From: JBEHWX01 sp048498995
GTDB taxonomy: Bacteria > Bacteroidota > Ignavibacteria > OLB7
Length of the DNA: 16,824 bases
Direction: 5' to 3'
Assembly (NCBI GenBank): GCA_048498995.1
Contig: JBEHWX010000120.1
Coordinates: 1-16,824 of the forward strand
Part shown: positions 1 to 7,680 of the stretch, piece by piece
Numbering within the stretch: the first letter of the stretch is position 1
Layout: the number at the start of each line of letters is the position of its first letter
Made by a program: the position numbers and the translations under genes
The notes under the pieces: model-generated
Told to the model about the DNA's origin: nothing
Databases searched by the model: none
The model's input: the letters and a program-made list of their open reading frames with translations, nothing else

Positions 1-1852
1 GCAGCGTGCCGCCGGTGACCTTCCAGTCGAAGAGGATGCCGCCGTCGCGCGATCCCTCGTAGATCGCGGTGGAGGCGCGGCAGACCACGTTCGGCCCGAG
101 CACGCGCGGCGTCGGCGGCGGCTGCAGCACCACGAAGACCGGACCGGAGGCGCCGACGCACCCGTTCCGGTCGGTAACCGTCACGGCATAGCTGCCGGCG
201 TTCCTCACCATGATCGTCTGCGTCTTCTCCCCGTTCGTCCAGTCGTAGCTGGCGTAGCCGGCGCCGGCATCCAGGCGGACGCTGTCGCCGAAGCAGAGCG
301 CGGTGGGGCGGTTCGAGGTGATCACCGGCTTCGGCGGCGTGGCCGCGGTTACCGTCATCGGGTCCGACGTGCCGGAGCATCCGATGTCGTTGCCGACGGT
401 GACCGTGTAGGCACCGGGAGCGCCGACGGAGATCCGCTGGGTCGTGGCGCCGGTGGACCACTTGTAGCTCGTGTAGCCGTAGCCACCGTCGAGCACCACC
501 GTGTCCCCGGTGCAGAGCGTCGTGGACCGGTTCGAGGTGATCTTCGGCTTCAGCACATTGCCGACATCCACGGAGGTGGCGGTCATGCTGGTGCAGCCGG
601 AGGAGTCGACGCGCACCACCAGGGTGAGCGCCGCGGTGCCGGGAAACCCCCACTGCACGGTCACGCTCTCGGTTCCCTGCCCCGCCGTGATCACGGCCCC
701 CGGACCGGTGATGCCCCAGATATAGGTCTGCCCCGGACGCTTCGGCGCGGTGTAGACCGCGGTCGAGTGCGGGCAGACCGCGCCGGGACCGGAGATGGCC
801 GCCGTCGGGCGCTTGTTCACCACGATCGTCACCGTGTCCGACTGCCCCGGGCAGCCGATGCCGTCGGTGACCGATACCCAGTATCTCCCCGGCTCCTTGA
901 CGATGATCTTCCTGCCGATCTCCCCGGTCGACCAGCGATAGGTATTGTAGATCGATCCGCCGTCGAGCGTGATGCTGTCCCCCTCGCAGAACTGCTTCGG
1001 CCCGTCGACGAGAATGCGCGGCAGCGGCCTGACGTGGAACTTGACCGGATAGATCTCCGAGGTGGCGCTGCAGCCGTTGCTGTCGGTCACCGTCAGACGA
1101 TAATCGTCCCAGTCCCCAGGGCCGGTGACGATCAACGACTGGGTGGTATCCCCGGTCGACCAGCGATACTTCGCGTAGCCGCCGTAGCCGTAGAGAATGG
1201 TCGTATCTCCCTCGCAGACCTCGAAGCCTCGGGTGGCGAAGATCTTCGGATTCGGCTTCTTGCCGACGTTGACCTTCACGCTCGCGCTCGTGGCCGGACA
1301 GCCGTTCGAGCCGGTCACGCTCACCCAGTAGACGCCCGACTGGCGGACGGTCAGGGTCCGGGTCGTCACGCCGTTCGACCAGAAGTAGCTGGCGAAGCCG
1401 GAGCCGGCATCGAGCAGCACGCTGTCGCCGTCGCAGATGGTGAGCGGACCGTTGGTGGAGATCGACACGCGGGGGCGCGGAATGATCGTGATGGCCACCG
1501 GATCGAGGATGAAGGTGCCGCCGCTGGCGTCGGTCACCGTTACCCCATAGCTGCCGGCATCCTTCACCACGATCGCCGAATTGGTGTCCCCGTTCGTCCA
1601 GCGGTAGCGCCGGAAGGTCGGGGTCGTATAGAGGATCACGCTATCCCCCTCGCACAGGGTAAACGAGCCGGAGCCGATGATGCGTCCCGGCGGAGCGGGG
1701 GGGAGGAGGAGGCGCGCGTCGAAATCGGGAAGCGCGAACGAAGTGGCGAGCGGATGAACACCTGTCCGAACGGGGCGTGGCGCCGCCGTCCCCGCGACCG
1801 GGGAAAACAGGAGCGCGATACCGCTCAGTATCAGGAGCAGAATGGTATTCAT
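1..1852 (-). CDS. Secreted tandem Ig-like/PKD-like repeat protein (3' end outside window)
   Basis: Translating the minus strand from the ATG at 1852 gives 617 open residues with no stop before the window edge, so the C-terminus is missing. Residues 1-23 form a signal peptide (MNTILLLILSGIALLFSPVAG, then TAA). Six repeats of about 70 residues follow, at roughly 58-128, 130-198, 203-275, 280-347, 437-505 and 510-577. Each reads like CxGDSVxLDxGxGYxxYxWSxGxxT...GxYxVxVTDxxGC, with an early and a late Cys that probably form a disulfide; the first repeat lacks the late Cys. Two PKD-like domains (about 350-430 and from 583 on, opening with GPGAVC and GPNVVC) interrupt the series. Such architecture is typical of Bacteroidota surface proteins exported by T9SS, and a sorting domain would be expected beyond the edge. 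No Shine-Dalgarno is seen at this start. The precise role (adhesion, matrix) is not visible. Confidence 0.82.
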   Translation of the reverse strand, partial: MNTILLLILSGIALLFSPVAGTAAPRPVRTGVHPLATSFALPDFDARLLLPPAPPGRIIGSGSFTLCEGDSVILYTTPTFRRYRWTNGDTNSAIVVKDAGSYGVTVTDASGGTFILDPVAITIIPRPRVSISTNGPLTICDGDSVLLDAGSGFASYFWSNGVTTRTLTVRQSGVYWVSVTGSNGCPATSASVKVNVGKKPNPKIFATRGFEVCEGDTTILYGYGGYAKYRWSTGDTTQSLIVTGPGDWDDYRLTVTDSNGCSATSEIYPVKFHVRPLPRILVDGPKQFCEGDSITLDGGSIYNTYRWSTGEIGRKIIVKEPGRYWVSVTDGIGCPGQSDTVTIVVNKRPTAAISGPGAVCPHSTAVYTAPKRPGQTYIWGITGPGAVITAGQGTESVTVQWGFPGTAALTLVVRVDSSGCTSMTATSVDVGNVLKPKITSNRSTTLCTGDTVVLDGGYGYTSYKWSTGATTQRISVGAPGAYTVTVGNDIGCSGTSDPMTVTAATPPKPVITSNRPTALCFGDSVRLDAGAGYASYDWTNGEKTQTIMVRNAGSYAVTVTDRNGCVGASGPVFVVLQPPPTPRVLGPNVVCRASTAIYEGSRDGGILFDWKVTGGTL

Positions 1853-2272
1853 CCGAAGACGTCGAGGAGAAGAAAGACGGATGCGACGGCGCGGCGCGCG
1901 GGACGCGCGACCAACGATGGCCGTCACGAAGCTCGGCTGATCAGGAGGGTGAGAATGCGGGGCGTACGTCCGTCGAGCATGCCTGACCGGACCGCGCACA
2001 GGAAGCTCACCGGAAAGATACATCACCAACGTCCAGGAAACATAGGCGGAAGCAATCTAAAAGCTATGCTTGAAGTAAGCAAGAAGAAGGCTATGTGCGA
2101 TCGGTATTTGTCAAGATCAACCAAAACCGATTTCTTCGATGGTTGTCTCCCCTCCTCCCCCCTCCCGCCGGGCGAAATGTGGAAAACCCGCCGTCGATCG
2201 CGGAGCGGCCGCGGAACTGAGAACCGGCTGTCGGGGTTATCTTGCCGTCAGTAGTAGCTGTGGAGTGCGTTC
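1853..2272. other. Divergent intergenic spacer between the Ig-repeat gene and the isomerase gene
   Basis: No convincing gene lies in these 420 bases, which separate divergently read genes and so should hold both promoters. The middle (about 2030-2150) is clearly richer in A+T than the flanking genes. Two one-mismatch matches to the Bacteroidetes -7 motif TAnnTTTG occur: TATGCTTG at 2065-2072 on plus and TATCTTTC at 2020-2013 on minus. Neither has a clear TTG -33 partner, so neither is called as a promoter. The long plus-strand open frame that crosses this spacer is antisense to the repeat gene and is not coding. Confidence 0.5.
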
Positions 2273-3340
2273 ATGAGTGATGCGACGACCCGACCGGACG
2301 CCGCGAAGACATCGAGCAGGAAGAAGGAGCACGTCGAGATCTGTGTCGGCGAGGATGTGACCTTCAGATCGAAGACGACGGGACTCGAGCGATTCGAGCT
2401 GGAGCACAATGCCCTGCCGGAGATCGACTTCGACGAGGTCGATTCCTCCATCGAGCTCTTCGGCAAGCGCTGCTCGATGCCGCTGCTGGTCAGCTCGATG
2501 ACCGGCGGCTATGGAGAGGCCGAGAGGATCAACCGGGAGTTGGGGGAGGTCTGCGAGTCGCTTCTGATTCCGATGGGAGTCGGGTCGCAGCGCCAGATGA
2601 TCGACGACGCGCGCTACGTGGAGAGCTTCCGCGCCGCGCGCCGCGCCGCCCCCTCGATTCCGCTCTGGGGAAATCTCGGCGGCGCGGAGATCGCGCGCGA
2701 GGGGGCGGTCGACGTGGTCCGCCGCCTTGCCGACGCGGTCGGCGCCGATGCCTTCGCCATCCACCTGAACCCGCTCCAGGAGCTGATGCAGCCGGAAGGG
2801 AACCCACACTACCGTGGGGTGCTCGCCGGCATCGAGCGGCTCGCCTCGTCGCTCGGGCTGCCGCTGATCGTCAAGGAGGTGGGGGCCGGACTTTCCCCCG
2901 GCGTGATCCGTCGGCTGCTGGATGCCGGCATCCGCCACGTCGACGTTGCCGGCGCCGGCGGCACCAGCTGGTCCGGCGTGGAGATGCTCCGCGATGCCTC
3001 GAGCGATCGCGACATCACCTTCTGGGACTGGGGGATCCCGACGGCCGACGCGGTGATCGGCGCCCGCGAGCTCTGCGAGGCGGCCGGCGCCACCCTGATC
3101 GCCAGCGGCGGCATCACCGGCGCGCGCGATACCGCGGTGGCCATCGCCCTCGGCGCCCACGCCGTCGGCGCCGCCCGCCCCCTGCTGAAGGTGCTCATGG
3201 AGCATGGAGCCGCGGCCCTGGCCGATCATCTCGAGGGATGGCGACGCCGGCTCCGCGGCGCGATGTTCCTCACCGGGTCACGCACCGTCGCCGATCTGCG
3301 ACGGGCCCCGCTTCGTTCACTCTCCCCCAACGATCGCTGA
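2273..3340 (+). CDS. fni: Type 2 isopentenyl-diphosphate delta-isomerase (FMN-dependent)
   Basis: This enzyme interconverts isopentenyl and dimethylallyl diphosphate in the cytoplasm using FMN and NAD(P)H; it is unrelated to the type 1 isomerase. The 355 residues match the family's usual length. Visible signatures in order are RKKEH (16-20), LPEIDFDEVD (48-57), MPLLVSSMTGG (69-79), GVGSQRQ (102-108), NLGG (134-137), HLNPLQE (164-170) followed by QPEGN (173-177, the catalytic Gln and metal-binding Glu region), KEVGAGLS (201-208), GAGGTSW (227-233), FWDWGIPT (250-257) and ASGGITG (277-283), the last being the phosphate-binding end of the TIM barrel. The ATG at 2273 has a GGAG at 2262-2265, seven bases upstream. 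The prenyl synthase follows on the same strand, giving a coherent isoprenoid unit. Family identification is firm. Confidence 0.96.
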   Translation: MSDATTRPDAAKTSSRKKEHVEICVGEDVTFRSKTTGLERFELEHNALPEIDFDEVDSSIELFGKRCSMPLLVSSMTGGYGEAERINRELGEVCESLLIPMGVGSQRQMIDDARYVESFRAARRAAPSIPLWGNLGGAEIAREGAVDVVRRLADAVGADAFAIHLNPLQELMQPEGNPHYRGVLAGIERLASSLGLPLIVKEVGAGLSPGVIRRLLDAGIRHVDVAGAGGTSWSGVEMLRDASSDRDITFWDWGIPTADAVIGARELCEAAGATLIASGGITGARDTAVAIALGAHAVGAARPLLKVLMEHGAAALADHLEGWRRRLRGAMFLTGSRTVADLRRAPLRSLSPNDR

Positions 3341-3437
3341 GATGAGCCCGACGGATCTTTCGCCGGAGACGAACTCTTTCGCCACGCGCGATGTTGCATA
3401 TGCCGGGGCGCCCGGATATCGCGTCCCAACCGAGACC

Positions 3438-4418
3438 ATGGATTTTCAAGAACACTATCTCTCCCACAAGCGTCTGATCGACGAGCGCCTGGCCGGGTTG
3501 GCCGAGGGACGCGAGCCAGCCTCCCTCTACGAGCCGACCCGCTACGTCCTCTCCGGCGGCGGCAAGCGGATCCGCGCCGCCCTGGTGATGCTGGCCGCCG
3601 AGGCGGTCGGCGGTGATGGCCGCGCCGCGCTCGATGCCGGCGTCGCCGTCGAGACCCTCCACAACTTCACCCTGGTGCACGACGACATCATGGACCGCGC
3701 CGCCACGCGCCGCGGACGCCAGACCGTCCACACCCGGTGGGACGAGGGAACCGCCATCCTCTCCGGCGACGTGATGATCGGCCTGGCCTACAAGGTCCTG
3801 CTGGACAATCCCCCGACGCGGATCGTCGACGTGCTCGACGCCTTCTCGCGCGGCATCATCGACGTCTGCGAGGGGCAGGCGCTCGACAAGGAGTTCGAGG
3901 TCCGCGACGACGTTACGCTCGACGACTATCTCCGGATGATCGCGATGAAGACCGGGCGTCTGGTGGAGATGGCCGCGGAGGTCGGCGGGCTGATCGGCGG
4001 CGGCAGTCGCGAGCAGATCGACGGGCTGTGCGCCTACGCGCGGCACGTGGGGCTGGCGTTCCAGATCCAGGACGATCTGCTGGACATCACGGCGGACGAA
4101 GCAACGCTCGGCAAGCGGATCGGCGGCGACGTGATCGAGGGGAAGCGGACCTATCTGCTGATCCGTGCGCTGGAGCGGGCCGAGAGCGCCGAGGATCGCG
4201 CGCTGCTCGACCGGCTGCTGGCCAACAAGGGACTGCCGGCCGAGTCGGTGCCGGCGATGCGGGAACTCTACGAGCGCCTCGGCGTGATCGACGATGCCTG
4301 GCGCGATATACGCTCGTACACGGAGCTCGCGCGGCACGATCTTGCCCCGCTCGGCGACGACGGGGCGCGGCGGATGCTGACGCTCTTCGCCGAGATGGTG
4401 ATGAACCGAAACAGCTGA
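3438..4418 (+). CDS. Polyprenyl diphosphate synthase, short-chain type (GGPP/FPP synthase)
   Basis: This is a trans-prenyltransferase that adds IPP units to an allylic diphosphate. From the ATG at 3438 it is 326 residues, the family norm. It shows GGGKRIR (40-46), the first Asp-rich motif DDIMD (82-86), the second DDLLD (212-216) and the KxxGGD / GKRT region (226-238). The residue five before the first Asp motif is Phe (NFTLVHDD), a position where an aromatic residue limits chain length, so a C15-C20 product is inferred over long-chain octaprenyl-type activity. An in-frame ATG at 3342, one base after the isomerase stop, would add 32 residues (MSPTDLSPE...). That stretch has poorer G/C at third codon positions and no family resemblance, so 3438 is preferred, though coupling from 3342 remains possible. 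Neither start has a strong Shine-Dalgarno. Confidence 0.93.
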   Translation: MDFQEHYLSHKRLIDERLAGLAEGREPASLYEPTRYVLSGGGKRIRAALVMLAAEAVGGDGRAALDAGVAVETLHNFTLVHDDIMDRAATRRGRQTVHTRWDEGTAILSGDVMIGLAYKVLLDNPPTRIVDVLDAFSRGIIDVCEGQALDKEFEVRDDVTLDDYLRMIAMKTGRLVEMAAEVGGLIGGGSREQIDGLCAYARHVGLAFQIQDDLLDITADEATLGKRIGGDVIEGKRTYLLIRALERAESAEDRALLDRLLANKGLPAESVPAMRELYERLGVIDDAWRDIRSYTELARHDLAPLGDDGARRMLTLFAEMVMNRNS

Positions 4419-4437
4419 GCTCTCTCCGAAGATGCCT

Positions 4438-4479
4438 CCGGCGCCATGCCCGCGTTACGCGGGGTACGAGCGGCGCCGG
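4438..4479 (+). terminator. Nested hairpin just after the prenyl synthase stop
   Basis: CCGGCGCC (4438-4445) pairs with GGCGCCGG (4472-4479). Inside it CCCGCG (4449-4454) pairs with CGCGGG (4458-4463) around a TTA loop. It starts 20 bases after the stop codon. There is no U-tract, so it may be a terminator of the T-less kind or an RNA 3'-end stabiliser. Confidence 0.4.
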
Positions 4480-4538
4480 TATCACGAGCCGCCCCGCTGC
4501 GTAACTTCATCGACTCGGCCGGTCGCCCGCCGACGGAT

Positions 4539-4592
4539 GGCATCGCGGGTGCCGGAGGGCGCGGGGGGGCGGAGGGCATCGCGGGTGCCGGA
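4539..4592. repeat. 18-base direct repeat, two copies 36 bases apart
   Basis: GGCATCGCGGGTGCCGGA occurs exactly at 4539-4556 and again at 4575-4592, separated by a G-rich 18-base stretch. It lies in the same gene-free gap as the 19-bp array and shows that local duplication is frequent here. Confidence 0.85.
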
Positions 4593-4600
4593 AGTCGGGA

Positions 4601-4618
4601 GGCGTTCAATTGAACGCC
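4601..4618. promoter_or_regulatory. 18-bp perfect palindrome
   Basis: GGCGTTCAATTGAACGCC is its own reverse complement over all 18 bases. It ends three bases before the first 19-bp tandem repeat. A perfect palindrome of this size outside a gene is the usual shape of a dimeric regulator's operator. No regulator gene is near, so which protein binds, if any, is unknown. Confidence 0.5.
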
Positions 4619-4621
4619 ACT

Positions 4622-4754
4622 ACGGCTATTCGACGCCCGCACGGCTATTCGACGCCCGCACGGCTATTCGACGCCCGCACGGCTATTCGACGCCCGCACG
4701 GCTATTCGACGCCCGCACGGCTATTCGACGCCCGCACGGCTATTCGACGCCCGC
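4622..4754. repeat. Seven perfect tandem copies of a 19-bp unit
   Basis: The unit ACGGCTATTCGACGCCCGC is repeated head to tail at 4622, 4641, 4660, 4679, 4698, 4717 and 4736 without a single mismatch, ending at 4754. The period is not a multiple of three, so it rotates through all frames; the open frames crossing it are an artefact. There are no spacers, so it is not a CRISPR array. Part of the unit (ATTCGACGCC) resembles half of the adjacent palindrome (ATTGAACGCC). The array lies about 100 bases upstream of HPr. It could be a variable-number tandem repeat or a protein-binding array. Confidence 0.95.
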
Positions 4755-4850
4755 GCGGAGTTCGGATATCGCTTTCCGGGGCCGTGATTCCGCACGGGGC
4801 CGGCAGTGATTTCATGGTTCCGCATTCTTCATTCTCAATTCTCTTCAGAT

Positions 4851-5120
4851 ATGCTTTCGAGGACAGTGAAGATCCGCAACCGGGCAGGGCTGCATACCCG
4901 CCCGGCCGCCACGATCGTGAAGAAGGCATCGCAATACCGGAGCGAGTTTTCGATTCTGAAGGATGGGATGAAGATCAACGGCAAGAGCATCATCGGGGTG
5001 ATGACGCTGGCGGCCGAGCAGGGATCGGAGCTGACGCTGACGTTCGATGGTCCGGACGAGGAGGCGGCGGCGAGCGATATCGTGGAGTACTTCGAGCGGG
5101 GATTCGACGAGGAGATCTGA
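4851..5120 (+). CDS. ptsH: Phosphocarrier protein HPr
   Basis: HPr is a small cytosolic phosphocarrier that takes phosphate from PEP-dependent enzyme I at a histidine and passes it to sugar-specific EII proteins. The 89 residues from the ATG at 4851 put the phosphorylated His exactly at position 15 (NRAGLHTRPA) and the regulatory Ser exactly at 46 (NGKSIIGVMTLAA), so both modification sites are intact. Thr replaces the more common Ala after His15. The family ending around residue 85 is also normal. An in-frame ATG at 4806 would add an unrelated 15 residues and is rejected. No enzyme I, EII or HPr kinase gene is in the window, so whether it serves sugar uptake or only regulation cannot be told. 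No clear Shine-Dalgarno is present. Confidence 0.95.
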   Translation: MLSRTVKIRNRAGLHTRPAATIVKKASQYRSEFSILKDGMKINGKSIIGVMTLAAEQGSELTLTFDGPDEEAAASDIVEYFERGFDEEI

Positions 5121-5171
5121 GGGGCGATCCGCGGCGTGCCCCGATCAGGATGCGCGCGCGGATCTGAATCG

Positions 5172-5199
5172 CCGTGCGCGCCCTGCCGGACGCGCACGG
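5172..5199. terminator. Hairpin between convergent HPr and orphan gene
   Basis: CCGTGCGCG (5172-5180) and CGCGCACGG (5191-5199) form a perfect 9-bp stem with a 10-base loop. It sits between the stop of HPr and the stop of the convergent 85-residue gene, where a two-way terminator is expected. No T-rich tract follows on either strand. Confidence 0.5.
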
Positions 5200-5212
5200 G
5201 ATCCGGGATCGG

Positions 5213-5470
5213 CTATCCCATCTTCACGTCCACCGCGCAGTCGTCCGTCACCAGGCGGATCGTGCGGGTGGGACGATCGACGGTCATCGAGGAGACGCGC
5301 GCGGGGATGAGCTCCTTGGCTTCGGGGTTCTCCGCGAAATCCATCAGCACCATCCAGTCCTGTTCGGTCAGCACCACGACGGCGGAATCTCCCTCGCGCA
5401 TCATCGGATAGAATTGAAGGACGCGGTCGAGCAGGTTCGCGCCCTGCTTCATATGGAGTGTCGGTTCCAT
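5213..5470 (-). CDS. Uncharacterised 85-residue protein
   Basis: I do not recognise a family. From the ATG at 5470 the product is MEPTLHMKQGANLLDRVLQF onward, ending ...DDCAVDVKMG. It is acidic, has no signal peptide or membrane segment, and reads like a compact soluble domain: helical at first (ANLLDRVLQFYPMMREGDSA), then hydrophobic strand-like stretches (SAVVVLT, TRTIRLVTDDCAVDV). High G/C at third positions and a natural-looking amino-acid mix support real coding. A second in-frame ATG seven codons on is an alternative start. It is read away from the carboxylase gene, with a 252-base divergent spacer, and converges on HPr. Confidence 0.65.
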   Translation of the reverse strand: MEPTLHMKQGANLLDRVLQFYPMMREGDSAVVVLTEQDWMVLMDFAENPEAKELIPARVSSMTVDRPTRTIRLVTDDCAVDVKMG

Positions 5471-5668
5471 GTAATCGGTTCCAGGTTCGAAGGGACTGTG
5501 TTCGTAGGACCGCCGGCCGGAAAGGGAGGCGCGACGGACCGGGCAAGTTACGCCGAAGCCCGCACGCGCGCCAACCCGCCGTGACCGGCAAACACGCCGA
5601 TGAAAGATCACGTCACCCCGGCGATTCCCCGCGGACGGCTCCGGTGCTGCCGATTTCCTCTGACGTCG

Positions 5669-5676
5669 TATGTTTG
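5669..5676 (+). promoter_or_regulatory. Candidate -7 promoter element for the carboxylase gene
   Basis: TATGTTTG matches the Bacteroidetes primary-sigma -7 consensus TAnnTTTG in all six fixed positions and lies 46 bases before the ATG at 5723. No good TTG is found at the expected -33 spacing. The upstream TTCCTCTGACG resembles the sequence before the second such match at 8450. Confidence 0.35.
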
Positions 5677-5722
5677 GGGCTTCCATTGAGAGCATCGACG
5701 GCATCAACCTGACCAAAGCATC

Positions 5723-7381
5723 ATGCGCATCGGATCGGCACTGCAAGAGAACGCGACCACGCAGAAGAACCGTGAGGCCAACATCGCCCTCCTGGATTCC
5801 ATCTCCGCCTCGGCCGAGAAGATCCGTCAGGGAGGGGGCACTAAGGCGGTCGAGCGCCTCCACGCCAAGGGAAAGCTCTCGGCGCGGGAACGGATCGAGC
5901 TGCTGATCGATCCGGGGAGCTACTTCCTGGAGATCGGCCTGTTCACCGCGCACGGCTTCTATAAGGAACAGGGGGGCGCCCCCTCGGCCGGCGTGATCGT
6001 CGGCATCGGCGTGATCGAGGGACGCGAGTGCCTGATCGTGGCCAACGACCCGACCGTCAAGGCCGGAGCCTGGTTCCCGCTGACGGCCAAGAAGAACATG
6101 CGCGCCCAGGAGATCGCCATCGAGAACCGCCTGCCGGTGATCTACCTGGTCGATTCCGCGGGAGTCTTCCTGCCGATGCAGGACGAGATCTTCCCGGACA
6201 AGGAGCACTTCGGCCGGCAGTTCCGGAACAACGCCATCATGAGCAGCATGGGCATTCCCCAGATCGCCTGCATCATGGGCCCCTGCGTCGCCGGTGGCGC
6301 GTACCTGCCGATCATGTCGGACGAGGCGCTGATCGTCAACGGCAACGGCTCCCTCTTCCTTGCCGGACCGGCCCTGGTGGAGGCGGCCATCGGCGAAAAG
6401 GCGGATATCGAGGCGCTCGGCGGCGCCACCATGCACTGCTCGATCAGCGGCGTCACCGATTACAAGGCCAAGGATGATCGCGAGGCGCTGGCCACCATCC
6501 GGAGCCTCGTCTCCAAGTTCGGCCCCGACCTCGGCCAGCACAAGCTCTTCGACCGGATCGCGCCGCGACCGCCGCAGTTCTCCGAGCAGGAGATCTACAG
6601 CGTGATCGCCCACGACCGGGCCCGCCCCTACGATACCTATCAGCTTCTGGCACGGATCATCGACGATTCGGAGCTCGACGAGTACAAGGCCGATTACGGC
6701 AAGACGATCATCTGCGGCTACGCCCGCATCGACGGATGGGCCGTCGGCATCGTCGCCAACAACCGCGGCATCGTCCGCTCGGCCACCGGCGAGATGCAGA
6801 TCGGCGGCGTGATCTACTCCGACTCGGCCGACAAGGCGGCGCGCTTCATCATGAACTGCAATCAGCGCCACATCCCGCTGGTCTTCTTCCAGGACGTGAC
6901 CGGCTTCATGGTCGGCACGCGAGCCGAACAGGGAGGGATCATCAAGGACGGCGCGAAGCTCGTCAACGCCGTCAGCAACTCCACCGTCCCGAAGTTCACC
7001 TTCATCGTCGGCAACAGCTACGGCGCCGGCAACTACGCGATGTGCGGCAAGGCCTACGATCCTCGCCTGATCTACGCCTACCCGAGCGCGAACATCGCGG
7101 TGATGGGTGGAGCGCAGGCGTCGAAGACCCTTCTGACGATCAAGCTCGCCCAGCTCGAGAAGTCCGGCGAGTCGATCTCCCCCGAGCGCCAGCAGGAGAT
7201 GCTCAAGGAGATTCAGGACCGGTACAACGAGCAGACCCATCCGCTCTACGCCGCGGCCCGGCTCTGGGTCGACGGCATCGTCGATCCGCTGGAGACGCGA
7301 CGGATCGTCTCGCGCGGCCTGGCCGTGGCCAGCCATAACCGCGATGTTCCCCGCTTCAACCCCGGCGTTCTCCAGGTCTGA
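5723..7381 (+). CDS. Acyl-CoA carboxylase carboxyltransferase (beta) subunit, methylcrotonyl-CoA carboxylase-like
   Basis: The product transfers carboxyl from carboxybiotin to an acyl-CoA. Its 552 residues fit the family. The N-terminal half has KGKLSARERIELLIDPGS (49-66), VANDPTVKAG (106-115), a K-R-Q-E segment KKNMRAQEIA (123-132), YLVDSAGVFLPMQDEIFPD (141-159) and the oxyanion-hole region CVAGGAYLPIMSDE (188-201). The C-terminal half has GFMVGTRAEQGGIIKDGAK (394-412) and GNSYGAGNYAMCGKAYDPR (430-448), then VMGGAQAS (460-467). The MQDEIFPD and GAGNYAMCGKAY stretches are closer to MCC than to propionyl-CoA carboxylase, but GAQAS replaces the usual MCC GEQAA, so the substrate is unsettled. 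No biotin carboxylase or biotin-carrier gene is nearby; the partner must be elsewhere. A strong terminator follows the stop. Confidence 0.93.
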   Translation: MRIGSALQENATTQKNREANIALLDSISASAEKIRQGGGTKAVERLHAKGKLSARERIELLIDPGSYFLEIGLFTAHGFYKEQGGAPSAGVIVGIGVIEGRECLIVANDPTVKAGAWFPLTAKKNMRAQEIAIENRLPVIYLVDSAGVFLPMQDEIFPDKEHFGRQFRNNAIMSSMGIPQIACIMGPCVAGGAYLPIMSDEALIVNGNGSLFLAGPALVEAAIGEKADIEALGGATMHCSISGVTDYKAKDDREALATIRSLVSKFGPDLGQHKLFDRIAPRPPQFSEQEIYSVIAHDRARPYDTYQLLARIIDDSELDEYKADYGKTIICGYARIDGWAVGIVANNRGIVRSATGEMQIGGVIYSDSADKAARFIMNCNQRHIPLVFFQDVTGFMVGTRAEQGGIIKDGAKLVNAVSNSTVPKFTFIVGNSYGAGNYAMCGKAYDPRLIYAYPSANIAVMGGAQASKTLLTIKLAQLEKSGESISPERQQEMLKEIQDRYNEQTHPLYAAARLWVDGIVDPLETRRIVSRGLAVASHNRDVPRFNPGVLQV

Positions 7382-7399
7382 CCCTCTCCGCCTCTTCGC

Positions 7400-7429
7400 G
7401 GGGCCGGGGAGGTAACTTTCCCCGGCCCC
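7400..7429 (+). terminator. Strong hairpin terminator after the carboxylase gene
   Basis: GGGGCCGGGGA (7400-7410) and TCCCCGGCCCC (7419-7429) form a perfect 11-bp stem with an 8-base loop, beginning 19 bases after the stop at 7381. The T-tract is weak (TCGTGTTCCC), as in other hairpins of this window. Confidence 0.75.
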
Positions 7430-7680
7430 TCGTGTTCCCGCTATCGATCGCGCGGCGCGACGCGCCGGATCGCGCGGCGGATCCCACCCCTCCACGATTC
7501 GGCCCATCGCCGCCCCGACCCCCCGACGGTGACACGCGTCATCCCCTGCAATTTTTCTCGCGCCGCTTCCTTTCCGGAGGCACGGCACGGGAGCGCGCCC
7601 ACATCGGCGGCATCGCGACATTGAGCCACGTGGGATACGGGCGCGTCGGAAGAATCACCCCAATGTTCTTCCTAACCCGT

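Noticed and set aside
767..2254. Plus-strand open frame of 495 codons over the left region
   Set aside because: It is antisense to the Ig-repeat gene, whose minus-strand translation has a signal peptide and clear repeats. The plus translation is Arg/Asp/Ala-rich with no motif.
3270..4337. Minus-strand open frame of 355 codons opposite the prenyl synthase
   Set aside because: High-G+C shadow frame; the plus strand has both Asp-rich prenyl synthase motifs.
4622..4754. CRISPR array
   Set aside because: The units are adjacent with no spacers and only 19 bp long, and no cas gene is present.
4432..5167. Open frames reading through the 19-bp repeat array as a repetitive protein
   Set aside because: The 19-base period shifts frame at each unit, all phases are open by composition, and the frames run out of phase into HPr.
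5213..7621. Minus-strand open frame of 802 codons across the carboxylase gene
   Set aside because: Most of it is the antisense shadow of the carboxylase. Only its last 85 codons, from ATG 5470, look like a real protein.
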